A DNA stretch of 64,000 bases from Acidobacteriota bacterium (GTDB lineage: Bacteria > Acidobacteriota > Thermoanaerobaculia > Gp7-AA8): positions 1 through 64,000 of the forward strand of contig JACPDH010000052.1 of assembly GCA_016184115.1 (NCBI GenBank). Direction: 5' to 3'. Under the pieces are notes generated by a model, which saw only the letters and a program-made list of their open reading frames with translations, was not told the origin of the DNA and did not search any database. Below, one piece after another: positions 51,455 through 59,696 of the stretch. The first letter of the stretch is position 1; every line of letters starts with the position of its first letter. The position numbers and the translations under genes are program-made.

Positions 51455-52822
51455 CTACCACTCTTCCTTCTGCTTCTCGAGCACCTTCGTAACGTAGGTT
51501 TCCGGATTCGTCAGCTTCGCAACTTCCGCGTCGGAGTAGCCGAGATCCTTGAAATTCAGCGCACCGCCAACGGTGTGGCACTGAAAGCAGGTCAGAGCGT
51601 TCTCCTTCGTCACAAGATGGCTGCTGCCGAAGTAGAGCGTTTGCCATCCGGGGGTAGGCTCATAGTCCTTGATTCCGAGCGTGCTCGCCGCGGAGGCCAC
51701 TCCGGCGAGCACGTCGCCGGTCGCCATTGGCGGGGCAAAGTCCATCGAGAGCAGCTGACCGCTCTTCTTGTCGAAGAACGCCTTACCCTGGTAGACCTTG
51801 AACGGGTAGATCTTGCTCGTCCCGTCGTTTCGGCTTCCATCGGGGCCGATGAAGTGAGGCGTGTTCCGTACCCGCAGGTTGTACCACGCATAAACGGGCT
51901 TTGTGGAATTCGCCTCGGCCTGAATCGTGCCGGGTTCATAAAACTTGTCGGCACCCTGCTCCCACCTGGTGAAGTCCTTCGCCATCGTCCCGCCGGTGCG
52001 GGGAATGTGGCAAGTCTGGCAGGCAAGTTTCGCTGTGTGCCTGTTGTAGTCCTGGTCTGCGTGAGGCTCCGCGCCATGGCAATCGCTGCACGCGACGCGC
52101 AGTCCGTCATTCGCCCACGTGTTAGGGTCGAAGCCGGTAGGCAGCTTGTGGTTCTGCGCCTTGTGACAATCGACGCACGTCATCCCCATCGCCGCGTGAA
52201 CGTCGTTCTCCCTCGTGAATTCGAATCCCCGCTTTACGTAGATGCCGCCACCTGCTCGCTCATGGCAGACCATGCAGTTCTTCGCAGCCGGCCTCCCCAC
52301 CGCCAGCGCCGCCGCGGTGGAGCGGTCCTGCCCCATCACGACCTGACCCTTCCCGTCCTTGAAGGGCACTCGCTTCGTGAAGTCGTATGCTGACGAGTGA
52401 CAGACGAGGCAGTCGATCGCATTCTCGGCCTCGGGACCCGTGCTTCCGACATCGCTCAGGTGGTTCCCGGGATGGCAGGTATTGCACCCCGTGAACTTGC
52501 TCTTCCCCGTCTCCGGGTTCACGGGAATCTCCTTCAGGTTGTTCACGACGTCGTTCCCGTTGCACATCGTGTAGATGCGGTTGAACATCCCGTACTCTTT
52601 CTCCGCATCCAGGCCATCGACATTCGTCACGGGCGACGCGTGCTTCCAGTGGACCGTCGAAAGGAGCTCCTTCGCCTTGCCGGGATGACACTCCTCGCAC
52701 GTGGACGGTCCGTTGTACCCGCTCGCCTCGATCGACGCCCTGCCGGGATGCTCCTCGGCCAGTCCCGGAGCTGTTGCAAGGGATGCGAGCGCGAGCGCCA
52801 TCAGCAAACCACGGATCTTCAT
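51455..52822 (-). CDS. exported octahaem c-type cytochrome, tetrathionate-reductase/HAO-like family
   Basis: A 455-residue periplasmic protein with a signal peptide (residues 1-22, ending GLAE) and eight CXXCH haem sites: CEECH, CNTCH, CLVCH, CMVCH, CVDCH, CSDCH, CQTCH and CFQCH. The order and surrounding residues (HWKHASP after haem 1; DCLVCH; NCMVCHERAGGG; NDVHAAMGMTCVDCHKAQNH) follow the octahaem tetrathionate reductase pattern. A lysine for the active-site haem is not evident in the CXXCH motifs and could come from elsewhere in the chain, as in that family. It is the last gene of the molybdopterin/NrfD operon and may be the terminal reductase, or an electron conduit toward the barrel encoded upstream. 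Substrate (tetrathionate, thiosulfate, nitrite, hydroxylamine or metal) cannot be told. Confidence 0.88.
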   Translation of the reverse strand: MKIRGLLMALALASLATAPGLAEEHPGRASIEASGYNGPSTCEECHPGKAKELLSTVHWKHASPVTNVDGLDAEKEYGMFNRIYTMCNGNDVVNNLKEIPVNPETGKSKFTGCNTCHPGNHLSDVGSTGPEAENAIDCLVCHSSAYDFTKRVPFKDGKGQVVMGQDRSTAAALAVGRPAAKNCMVCHERAGGGIYVKRGFEFTRENDVHAAMGMTCVDCHKAQNHKLPTGFDPNTWANDGLRVACSDCHGAEPHADQDYNRHTAKLACQTCHIPRTGGTMAKDFTRWEQGADKFYEPGTIQAEANSTKPVYAWYNLRVRNTPHFIGPDGSRNDGTSKIYPFKVYQGKAFFDKKSGQLLSMDFAPPMATGDVLAGVASAASTLGIKDYEPTPGWQTLYFGSSHLVTKENALTCFQCHTVGGALNFKDLGYSDAEVAKLTNPETYVTKVLEKQKEEW

Positions 52823-52908
52823 CGTTCGTTCTCGCTTTCGGTTGTTTGGCTTCTCGTGATCGCCGCGCGCCGCCCCGAACCTTGTGGCCGGAAACGGCGC
52901 GCGTGAGA

Positions 52909-53235
52909 TCAGCAGCCGGCAGTCTTGCGGAAATAGTTGCTGACGTTCTTGCCGTCAACTGACTTGTACTTGCAGCGGATCTCGTCCCCTTCGACGATGC
53001 GATGGTCCTTGAACTTGTCGAGTGTGAGCTCGTCGTTGATCACGATCTCGACGAGTTTCTCCGTCTTCGTGTCCTTGAGGATCGCCGTCGCCGTCGTTGC
53101 AGCAGGACCGGCGATCTTGATCTTCGTGATGACTCCCACCAGCTTCATTTCGGCCGACTGCGCGAGTACGGTCATCGAGAACGCGCAGACGGCGAACAAC
53201 GTGGCAACCGCCAGCACGAGAGTTCGCTTCTTCAT
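52909..53235 (-). CDS. small exported protein of the respiratory operon
   Basis: A 108-residue protein with a signal peptide (residues 1-26, ending VLAQS), then ~80 residues predicted as a small beta-barrel (LVGVITKIKIAGPAATTATA; LVEIVINDELTLD; GDEIRCKYKSVDGKNVSN). It ends in a lone C-terminal Cys (TAGC). AAGGAG lies upstream of ATG 53235. The pattern could be OB-fold-like. It has no haem or metal motif. Position between barrel and octahaem cytochrome suggests an accessory or assembly role; no family is recognised. Confidence 0.8.
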   Translation of the reverse strand: MKKRTLVLAVATLFAVCAFSMTVLAQSAEMKLVGVITKIKIAGPAATTATAILKDTKTEKLVEIVINDELTLDKFKDHRIVEGDEIRCKYKSVDGKNVSNYFRKTAGC

Positions 53236-53351
53236 TTCGATTCTCCTTCCAAGGGGTGCCGGACCGAGTGTGGTCCGGCGGTTTGCGCCCGAGGCGTATT
53301 CGCTCCCGAGCTGGGCGGGGACTTCCGCCCCCGCCCTAACAGGCGCGTCGG

Positions 53352-55016
53352 TTAGAAATGAACTTCGAAGGTCGCGTAGAAATCCTGCGCCTTCTTCAGA
53401 GGGGCCGTCAGTTGTGGCGTCATGTTGTTGAGGGAATCGATCTTGATCGGCGCGCCGAGCCAGCTGTTGCTTCCCGTGTAGTCGAACGAGTAGTACTGAT
53501 AGCCGAACTTGAAGAACGCCTTGCTGAGATACGAAGAGATCGGCTTCAGCGCGAGCTCTTTGATGAGATAGGTTTCGTACACGTCGCCACGAACGCCGAG
53601 CTTGGCGGTCCACATGTCGTCCGCTGCCGGCGTAAAGGTGATCCAGTTCTCGGAACCGTGGTTGTATTCGAAGCCGATCTTGGTGTTCGACGACGGAAGG
53701 TCATACCTGCCGCCTGCGTAAATCGCCCAACCGTTGGTATCTTCAGGCATGCCGCTGAAGAGCAGCCCATAGCCGCTGTCGAGGCCGGCGAACTGCAGCG
53801 TATTGCCGTTAGGGTGAGTCTGGCTGAAGCCGGCTGACACGAACCAGTTCAGATTGCCCGGGCCGACGTTCTTCGCCATACCCATGAAGTCGAGGCTCTC
53901 CCAGTCGATATCGCCGATATTCGTGGCCGGGGCGAGAGGGAACGGTCCGGAGAGCATGATCGGCGCGTCGAAGATGTCCATCCCGCGGTTGTACTGGAAT
54001 TGCGCACGGAACCGGTCGGTCTCGTAGGCCACGAGGTCGAGGCCGATCATGTCGGTGTTGTCCAGGCCGTTACCGATGTCATCGCGCTGGATCTCGGTTT
54101 GATATCCCCTTCCATAACAGAGCTTCGCGGAAGCTCCGGGAAGGGACTCGATCTCGGGAGCCCACCCGAGCGACACGCCGTCGAACGCGTAGTCGACGAG
54201 GAGCGCAGGAACTCCTGAAACGCCAGGTGCGGGCAGGTCCTGCCTCAGATGGCCAGGCGCACCTCCGGTCGACGGCCGACGGCCGATCGAGAACCAGATC
54301 GGTTGACCTCCGATGTTGTTCCAGGTCGCATACGCACGGTCGACGGCGAGCTTGCTGTCGCCGGGAACGTGGCCGATCGTACCGTCGAAGATGCCGGCGC
54401 GATCGAAGGAATAGGCCGTGTTTCCCGACTGAAGAGCGCGGTCATCCTGGCCCCCCGCGACTTTGTACATCAGGAGTCGCGCCGTGACCGAAACGTCCTC
54501 GGTGGCCTTCGCCTTCAGGTTGAGGCCGAATCGGTTTGTATAGAGCGAATCGTTACTGACGTCGTACGCATTCTGCATTGCCGACTGGAGGGTGAGAGGA
54601 CCGTAGGTTCCTCCCATGATGGCCGCACCAAAGAGCGACTGCTGGTCCATCGGGGGAATCGCGCCCGACATCATCGCGGAAACGAGCTGGCTGGCGTTGC
54701 CGAACACGGTCATGCCGTCCGCGTAAGGCGCTACGTCACCCTGGAGACTGTCGAACCGGAATCGGTAATCGCCACCGATTGTGAGCCAGCGGCCTAGAGA
54801 CTTCCTCTCCGTCGTGGCAATCTGCTGCTCGAGCTCCTCGATCTTCTTCGTCTGCTCCTCGTTCTGCTTGACCTGCGACTTCAGCGCCTCGAGCTCGCGC
54901 GACATTTGTTCGATCTTCTGCTTCAGATCGTCCTGCTCGTCCGCCTTCGCGCGTAGCGGAAGGACGAACGCGATCATTGCGAAGGCGACGAGAACCACTC
55001 TTGCCAGTTTGCTCAT
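53352..55016 (-). CDS. outer-membrane beta-barrel (DUF3373-like porin) with coiled-coil N terminus
   Basis: A 554-residue exported protein from ATG 55016 (GGAGAG upstream). The signal peptide spans residues 1-25 (LPLRAKA). A periplasmic coiled coil (~27-75, DLKQKIEQMSRELEALKSQV) is followed by repeated alternating strands ending in aromatic residues, starting WLTIGGDYRFRFDSLQGDV and closing FYATFEVHF with the C-terminal Phe of barrel proteins. No haem motifs. It resembles DUF3373-family barrels seen beside multihaem cytochromes, where such barrels may bring electrons or substrate across the outer membrane. The open frame extends to 55139 without signal-peptide character. Confidence 0.8.
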   Translation of the reverse strand: MSKLARVVLVAFAMIAFVLPLRAKADEQDDLKQKIEQMSRELEALKSQVKQNEEQTKKIEELEQQIATTERKSLGRWLTIGGDYRFRFDSLQGDVAPYADGMTVFGNASQLVSAMMSGAIPPMDQQSLFGAAIMGGTYGPLTLQSAMQNAYDVSNDSLYTNRFGLNLKAKATEDVSVTARLLMYKVAGGQDDRALQSGNTAYSFDRAGIFDGTIGHVPGDSKLAVDRAYATWNNIGGQPIWFSIGRRPSTGGAPGHLRQDLPAPGVSGVPALLVDYAFDGVSLGWAPEIESLPGASAKLCYGRGYQTEIQRDDIGNGLDNTDMIGLDLVAYETDRFRAQFQYNRGMDIFDAPIMLSGPFPLAPATNIGDIDWESLDFMGMAKNVGPGNLNWFVSAGFSQTHPNGNTLQFAGLDSGYGLLFSGMPEDTNGWAIYAGGRYDLPSSNTKIGFEYNHGSENWITFTPAADDMWTAKLGVRGDVYETYLIKELALKPISSYLSKAFFKFGYQYYSFDYTGSNSWLGAPIKIDSLNNMTPQLTAPLKKAQDFYATFEVHF

Positions 55017-55061
55017 ACTCTCTCCTAGTTGTTCTTTCCTATCAGGGATCGTTTTCGGTAG

Positions 55062-55080
55062 GAGGCCGGCAATCGGCCTC
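55062..55080 (-). other. short intercistronic hairpin in the respiratory operon
   Basis: GAGGCCG and CGGCCTC with a 5-base loop, in the 153-base gap between the NrfD-type gene and the barrel gene. No U tract follows. It may set relative expression of the membrane complex and the barrel. The rest of this gap shows no gene. Confidence 0.35.
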
Positions 55081-55169
55081 ACACGTGTCAAAGACTCAAC
55101 AGCTGCCACGTCCCATCGGAACGACAGAAGCGGTGGCAAGTTGGACGAACGCGTTAGGCTCTCGCGTGT

Positions 55170-56123
55170 TCATATCGACGCCTGGCCCGCGAGCACGAGG
55201 ATCCACCGGAGCGCGAGGCCGCCAACGAGCAGAAGCACCGGCGCGACAATCGCGGGGCGCCACCCCTTCTGCGTCTCAGCCAGTTCGATCGCGAGCGGCA
55301 CGATGAGCCCCGAGATGACGACGAGCACCCAGAAGGGGCCGGTGTAACTTCCTCCGAAAAAGAGGTCCACCGCGGCCTGTCCCTTCTGTCCGCCATTCGC
55401 GGCGAGCTCGACGAAGAACATCGCGAGAAGCACGATCTCGAGGCCGATCGCGCCAGTGTCCCAGCGCCGCAGCATCGCGTGCTCCTCGTGTCCGAGCCGG
55501 AAGAGCATCATGAACGCGGCGCCCGTCGACACGCCCGAGACGAGAAACAGCGGCCCCAGGATGACCGTGCTCCAGAGAGCGCGTGCGCCTAACGTACCGA
55601 GAAGAATCCCGGTGTACCCGCCAAGAGCAATGCCGAGGATGACGTTGGCTCTTTCGAGTTGCGGAGCCCTCGACGTGGCGATGTCGCGGAGACGCGAGAC
55701 GATCGCGGCCAGGCGGCCGCGAAAACGTCCGGTGCGAGGCAGCGCTGCCATCTCTCCATCACTGAGTCGCGCGAGACCGAGGAGAATCGTCGCCGGATAG
55801 ATGAGCAGGAGAATCCATGAGCCCCACGACATCGGCGATGTCGGTCTCATCGCGGTGTAGAAGCGAAAGACGTGGAGCTTGTACTCGAGGTCGAGAAAGA
55901 GCGCGCCCATGCCGAGCGACAGCAGAATCGGCGCGGCGAACGGCAGGAGCCGCATCGCGCGCGACTGCGACTCCCGCGGAAGTCCTCGGCCGGCGAGCGC
56001 CGTCAGGATCATCAGCCCGGCGGTCAGCCCTCCGAGAAACAGGTAGACCGGGATCTCCCAACCCCACACGTGAAGCTGCGGATCGATCGGAGCGCTGTTT
56101 CGGAACAGCTCGATTTCGGTCAT
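55170..56123 (-). CDS. NrfD/PsrC-type integral membrane quinone subunit
   Basis: A 317-residue inner-membrane protein with about eight hydrophobic helices, of the NrfD/PsrC family that exchanges electrons between quinones and the ferredoxin-like subunit. It opens with DPQLHVWGWEIPVYLFLGGL (family start), then GLMILTALAG, LLSLGMGALFLDLEYKLHVF and FRFYTAMRPTSPMSWGSWIL. Helix VSTGAAFMMLFRLGH lies near residue 200. AAGGAG lies before ATG 56123. It follows the four-cluster ferredoxin gene in the operon, the standard PsrABC layout. Confidence 0.92.
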   Translation of the reverse strand: MTEIELFRNSAPIDPQLHVWGWEIPVYLFLGGLTAGLMILTALAGRGLPRESQSRAMRLLPFAAPILLSLGMGALFLDLEYKLHVFRFYTAMRPTSPMSWGSWILLLIYPATILLGLARLSDGEMAALPRTGRFRGRLAAIVSRLRDIATSRAPQLERANVILGIALGGYTGILLGTLGARALWSTVILGPLFLVSGVSTGAAFMMLFRLGHEEHAMLRRWDTGAIGLEIVLLAMFFVELAANGGQKGQAAVDLFFGGSYTGPFWVLVVISGLIVPLAIELAETQKGWRPAIVAPVLLLVGGLALRWILVLAGQASI

Positions 56124-56142
56124 GCATATCTCCTTGGAGGCC

Positions 56143-56697
56143 TCAGACCAGGAAGTAGAGGTTCGGCTCCGTCCCCTCCTCCGGGCTCAGGAGCTTCGAC
56201 GTGCGCGAATGGAGCAGCCGCGCAACGTCGCTCGACGGGTCATTGAGATCGCCGAATGCGAGTGCCTTCGTCGGGCAGCCTTCGACGCAGGCTGTACTCG
56301 CTCCCTTCGTGACGCGGTGCATGCAAAAGGAGCACTTGTCGACGTAGCCGTCGGGGTGAACGTAACGCGCGCCGTACGGACATGCCGCGACGCACGCCTT
56401 GCACCCCGTGCAGAGGGCGCGATCGATCTGGACCGTCCCACCCTTCGCGAAGTGGCTGGCGCCCGTCGGACAGTTCGTTACGCAGGGCGCGTTGGTGCAG
56501 TGCATGCAACGTTCCGAGCGGATCTCCATCGAGAGGTGCGGGAATTCCCCCTTCGTCTCGGTCACGATCCAGTCGCGGTAGCCGTTGACGGGCACGCCGT
56601 TCTCCGCCTTACATGCCAGCACGCAGGTTTGGCAGCCGACGCATCGGCGGGTGTCCATGACCATCGCGTAGCGCGTGCGGTAGTTCTTGAAGAGCAT
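56143..56697 (-). CDS. four-cluster 4Fe-4S ferredoxin-type subunit (PsrB/NrfC/DmsB family)
   Basis: A 184-residue electron-transfer subunit linking the catalytic subunit to NrfD. Four cluster motifs are visible: CVGCQTCVLACK (residues ~19-30), CMHCTNAPCVTNCP (~64-77), CTGCKACVAACPYGA (~96-110) and CSFCMHRV...CVEGCP (~121-140). It has no signal peptide and is probably exported with the Tat-tagged catalytic subunit. ATG 56697 follows the stop of the molybdopterin gene by one base. Confidence 0.94.
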   Translation of the reverse strand: MLFKNYRTRYAMVMDTRRCVGCQTCVLACKAENGVPVNGYRDWIVTETKGEFPHLSMEIRSERCMHCTNAPCVTNCPTGASHFAKGGTVQIDRALCTGCKACVAACPYGARYVHPDGYVDKCSFCMHRVTKGASTACVEGCPTKALAFGDLNDPSSDVARLLHSRTSKLLSPEEGTEPNLYFLV

Positions 56698-56698
56698 C

Positions 56699-58935
56699 TC
56701 AGGCCTCCGCGCGCGAGATTCGGACGAAGTTGACGTTCATCCCCGTTCCGCCCATGACCGGGTCGACCTTGAATCGGGTCGTCAGCGCGCTGTCCGACGC
56801 CCCCCTGTTCCGCGAGAAGCTCAAGCCTTTCGCGGTGTGCCCGAAACCGTGAACGAGATAGACCGCATCGCCGCGAATTCGCTCGGTGACCTTCGCCTTC
56901 ACGGGGCCGCTCTTTGCGCCGTCCTGGTTCACGAGCATCACGTAGTCGCCCGACTTCAAAGGCTTCTCTTCGAATCCCGCGAGCGATCGCGCCGCCCGAG
57001 CATTGATCCACACCTCGTTCTCGCTCATGAGACCGCCTAATACGCGGTTATTCGTCGTGCGACCGAACGTGTGCATCGGCGCGCGCCCCGATAGCAGACG
57101 GAACATCCCGGGCGGAACTTCATCCGGAGGAGTGAATTCGGGGAGAGGGTCGAATCCGGCGTCGGCGAGCGCCTGGCTGTAGAGCTCGATCTTCTCGCTC
57201 GGCGTCCCGAATAGGAGCTCGAGCCCCTCTTCTTCGCACACCGGGACGATTTTTCCCTTCACGACGCCGTCGCGCAGCGCTGCCTCTGGGTCGTGGCCCG
57301 AGCCTTCCAGGCGCCAGCGGATGTTCTCCAGCGGATCCTTCCACGGGAAGACCTCGGGGAGGCCGAGCCTGTTTGCGAGCTCCTTTGCGATCCACCAACC
57401 CGGCTTCGATTCGTACATCGGCTCCACGGCCGGCTGGCGAACCGCGATGAACGGCGCTTTGTAGCTTGCCGCCCACAAGTCGTCATACCGCTCGAGATAG
57501 GTCGATTCCGGCAGGACGATGTCGGCCCACCCGACGATCTCTGCTGGAAGCACGTCAATCGCGACGAGCAGGTCGAGCTGCTGGATTGCATCTGCGGTGC
57601 ATCTGCGGTCTGCTTCGGGTTAGGCAACGACTGCATCAGGTTCGTGCCGTAGACCATCCAGCCCTTGACGCCGTAAGGCGCTGCGCTCACGGTCGCGTCG
57701 CAGATTCCCGACGCGAGCAGCTCGTTCGCCATTGGATAGTGCTCTGGCGTCGGTCGGTCGGCGGACTCGGCCATCGAGCGCCCCGTGTCGGCCGGCGGAT
57801 ACTTGCGGAGGCCCATCGACGACGGAACGAGGTATCCGCCGCGGCGCCCCCAGCTGCCGAGCAACGCGGCGAGGATCGCGATGCAGCGCACCCTCTGGGT
57901 GTCGTCACCGTACCAGGTGACGTGCCGGCCAGGATGGATGAGTGAGGCGGGACGGAACGCGGCGATGAATCGCGCAGTCTCGCGGATGAGTCCGGGATCG
58001 AGCCCCGTGATCGGGTGAGCCCACTCGGGAGTCTTGTCGGCGACGTGCTGCTCGAGCTCGGCGAGGCCGATCGCGTTCGCCGCCAGATAATCGGAGTCGT
58101 AGCGCTTCTCGCTGACGATGACGTTCATCCAGGCGAGAAGGAGCGCGATGTCGGTTCCCGGCTTGATCGGCAGCCAGTACCGCGCCTTGCTCGCCGCGAT
58201 CGAGTACCGAGGATCGACGACGACGAGTTGCGCTCCAGCGCCGATCGCGTCCGCGAGCTCCTGAACCTGCGTGTTGTGCATGTTCTCGCCGAGGTGCGAA
58301 CCGAGGAGCGTGAGGCAACGAGCGTTCCGGATGTCGATTGCTTCCGGCGAGCCGACACCCTGTCCGAACGTGAGCTCGAACGCCGTCTCGCGCGGGCCTC
58401 GGCACTGCGCGTACGACGGCGCGACGACGTTAGGCGTACCCCATGCCTTCACCAGCTGCGTGAACCAGGAACCGCCGTAGCCGTGAGTGAAGAGCGCGAG
58501 TGCCTCCGCGCCATACCTCGCGCGCAGCCGCTCCATTCGCGAGGCAGTCTCGTCGAGTGCCGCATCCCATGAGACTTCCTCGAACTTGTCCTCTCCCCGT
58601 TTCGACACGCGAAGCATCGGTTTCTTGAGCCGATCGGGGTCGTAGAGCGCGCCCATCCCACCTGTCCCGCGTGGACAAAGGCGACCGTTCGAGAGCGGGT
58701 GCTTCGGGTTCCCGACGATCTTCGTGACGCGACCGTCGCGCACGTGCGCCAGGACGCCGCACTTCCAGAAGCAGAGCTCACAGAAGGTGGCGACGACCTT
58801 TTGTCCGTCAGTCTGCGGATCGGGGAGCTCATGCGCCTGGAGGCTCCACCAATCGGTGGTCAGTCCCGAACCGAGCGCCGCAACGCCGGCGCTCGCGGAT
58901 CCGACCTTGATGAACTGGCGACGCGACAGTGGCAT
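56699..58935 (-). pseudogene. Tat-exported molybdopterin oxidoreductase (PsrA/PhsA-like), split by an 11-bp duplication
   Basis: Catalytic subunit of a periplasmic CISM respiratory complex. The 5' part (58935 to ~57600) has a twin-arginine signal (SRRQFIK, residues 4-10), the 4Fe-4S motif CELCFWKC plus a fourth Cys (CPRG, residue 87), and a candidate Mo ligand Cys178 in YAQCRGPRET. After NPKQTADA (~57610) the frame breaks, and the original frame would end near 57259 in low-complexity sequence. In the shifted frame the protein continues as IQQLDLLVAIDVLPAEIVGW, then ADIVLPESTYLERYDD, through to the 56699 stop with the C-terminal domain intact. Without one 11-bp copy the frame is 742 codons, uninterrupted. 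It may be a true pseudogene, a phase-variable allele or an assembly error. The GTG at ~57553 could allow separate translation of the tail, but this seems unlikely to give an active enzyme. Confidence 0.85.
57588..57609. repeat. perfect 11-bp tandem duplication in the molybdopterin gene
   Basis: GCATCTGCGGT occurs twice in direct succession (57588-57598 and 57599-57609; plus-strand reading). It adds 11 bases, shifting the frame. Loss of one copy rejoins the two conserved halves exactly. Confidence 0.97.
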
Positions 58936-58965
58936 CTGCTCCTCCTGGAACTTCTGTTACGGACG

Positions 58966-58982
58966 AAGCAGGAGGCATGCCA
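58966..58982 (-). promoter_or_regulatory. sigma-54 (-24/-12) promoter of the respiratory operon
   Basis: The minus strand reads TGGCATGCCTCCTGCTT, giving GG and GC exactly 10 bases apart, against consensus TGGCAC-N5-TTGC. The predicted start near 58957 leaves a ~22-base leader with AGGAGGAG just before ATG 58935. rpoN is at 32384-33883 and a sigma-54 activator gene at 63232-64000. Confidence 0.7.
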
Positions 58983-59050
58983 GCGCGGTTCGCGAGGCAA
59001 GGCACTGATTTGTAATAGGTTAGCGCTCGCAGACGCCATCACGCGACTTC

Positions 59051-59075
59051 GCGTTGCAACATCACGTTGCAACGC
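59051..59075. promoter_or_regulatory. GTTGCAAC inverted repeat, candidate enhancer-binding-protein site
   Basis: GCGTTGCAAC (59051-59060) and GTTGCAACGC (59066-59075) form a perfect 10-bp inverted repeat with a 5-base centre ATCAC, each arm itself containing the palindrome GTTGCAAC. It lies about 95-120 bp upstream of the sigma-54 start, the usual distance for activator sites. Confidence 0.55.
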
Positions 59076-59080
59076 AATGC

Positions 59081-59104
59081 CGCAACACGAAACGTTTCGT
59101 TGCG
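59081..59104. promoter_or_regulatory. second palindromic site, CGCAAC-N12-GTTGCG
   Basis: A perfect 14-bp palindrome ACGAAACGTTTCGT (59087-59100) is flanked by CGCAAC (59081-59086) and GTTGCG (59099-59104), sharing the GTTGC/GCAAC half-site with the neighbouring repeat. It could be a second activator site or the operator of another regulator. Confidence 0.45.
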
Positions 59105-59110
59105 CACCAA

Positions 59111-59139
59111 TGAAACGGGCGACCCTAAGGGTCGCCCGT
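59111..59139 (-). terminator. terminator after bacterioferritin
   Basis: ACGGGCGACC and GGTCGCCCGT form a 10-bp stem around a 5-base loop. On the minus strand it is followed by TTCATT, a weak U tract. It lies 24 bases after the bfr stop and insulates the operator region of the respiratory operon. Confidence 0.6.
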
Positions 59140-59162
59140 TCGGGGTCAGCTACTGTCTGCGG

Positions 59163-59642
59163 CTACGACTCTTCGCGAATCTGCGCGGCGAGGTAGTTCT
59201 TCTCGCCAACCTGCGAGATCAGCGAAATCTGCGCCTCGATCCAGTCGACATGCTCTTCCTCGGATTCGAGAATCTCTTCGAGCAGGAGGCGGCTCCCGTT
59301 GTCACCTGCCTCGCGGCAGGTCTCGATCCCCTTGTTCAGGCGCTCGACGGCATCCAACTCGAGTGCAAGATCGGCCTTCATCTGCTCGGCCACGGTCTCG
59401 CCGATGTTGATTTTGTTGAGCTTCTGGACGTTAGGGATGCCCTCGAGGAAGAGAATCCTTTCGATCAACTCTTCCGCATGTTTCATCTCGCCGATCGAGT
59501 GCTTGCGAACGATCTTCGCGAGGCGCTCGTAGCCCCAGTTCTCGTTCATCTCACCATGGACGAAGTACTGGTTGATCGCGGTCAGCTCCGCGGTCAGGAC
59601 GTCATTCAGGATCTCGATGATCTTCTTGTTCTCGCTCTTCAT
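59163..59642 (-). CDS. bfr: bacterioferritin
   Basis: Stores iron in a 24-mer with haem at subunit interfaces. The 159 residues show the di-iron ferroxidase ligands in order: Glu19 in DVLTAELTAINQYF, Glu52 and His55 in GEMKHAEELI, then Glu in EQMKADLALELDAV and EEILESEEEHVDWIEAQ. Met53 in GEM is the family haem ligand. GAAAGAGGG lies upstream of the ATG. It follows the bacterioferritin-associated ferredoxin gene by 54 bases, forming an iron-storage pair. Confidence 0.96.
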   Translation of the reverse strand: MKSENKKIIEILNDVLTAELTAINQYFVHGEMNENWGYERLAKIVRKHSIGEMKHAEELIERILFLEGIPNVQKLNKINIGETVAEQMKADLALELDAVERLNKGIETCREAGDNGSRLLLEEILESEEEHVDWIEAQISLISQVGEKNYLAAQIREES

Positions 59643-59696
59643 ACGGCCCTCTTTCGGTGGAGAATGACAGGTCGGATGCGACTGCGGCAGGTCAGA

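Noticed and set aside
59041-59104. Short inverted repeats as a CRISPR fragment or mobile-element end
   Set aside because: No regular spacers, no cas genes, no transposase; position relative to the sigma-54 element fits regulator sites better.
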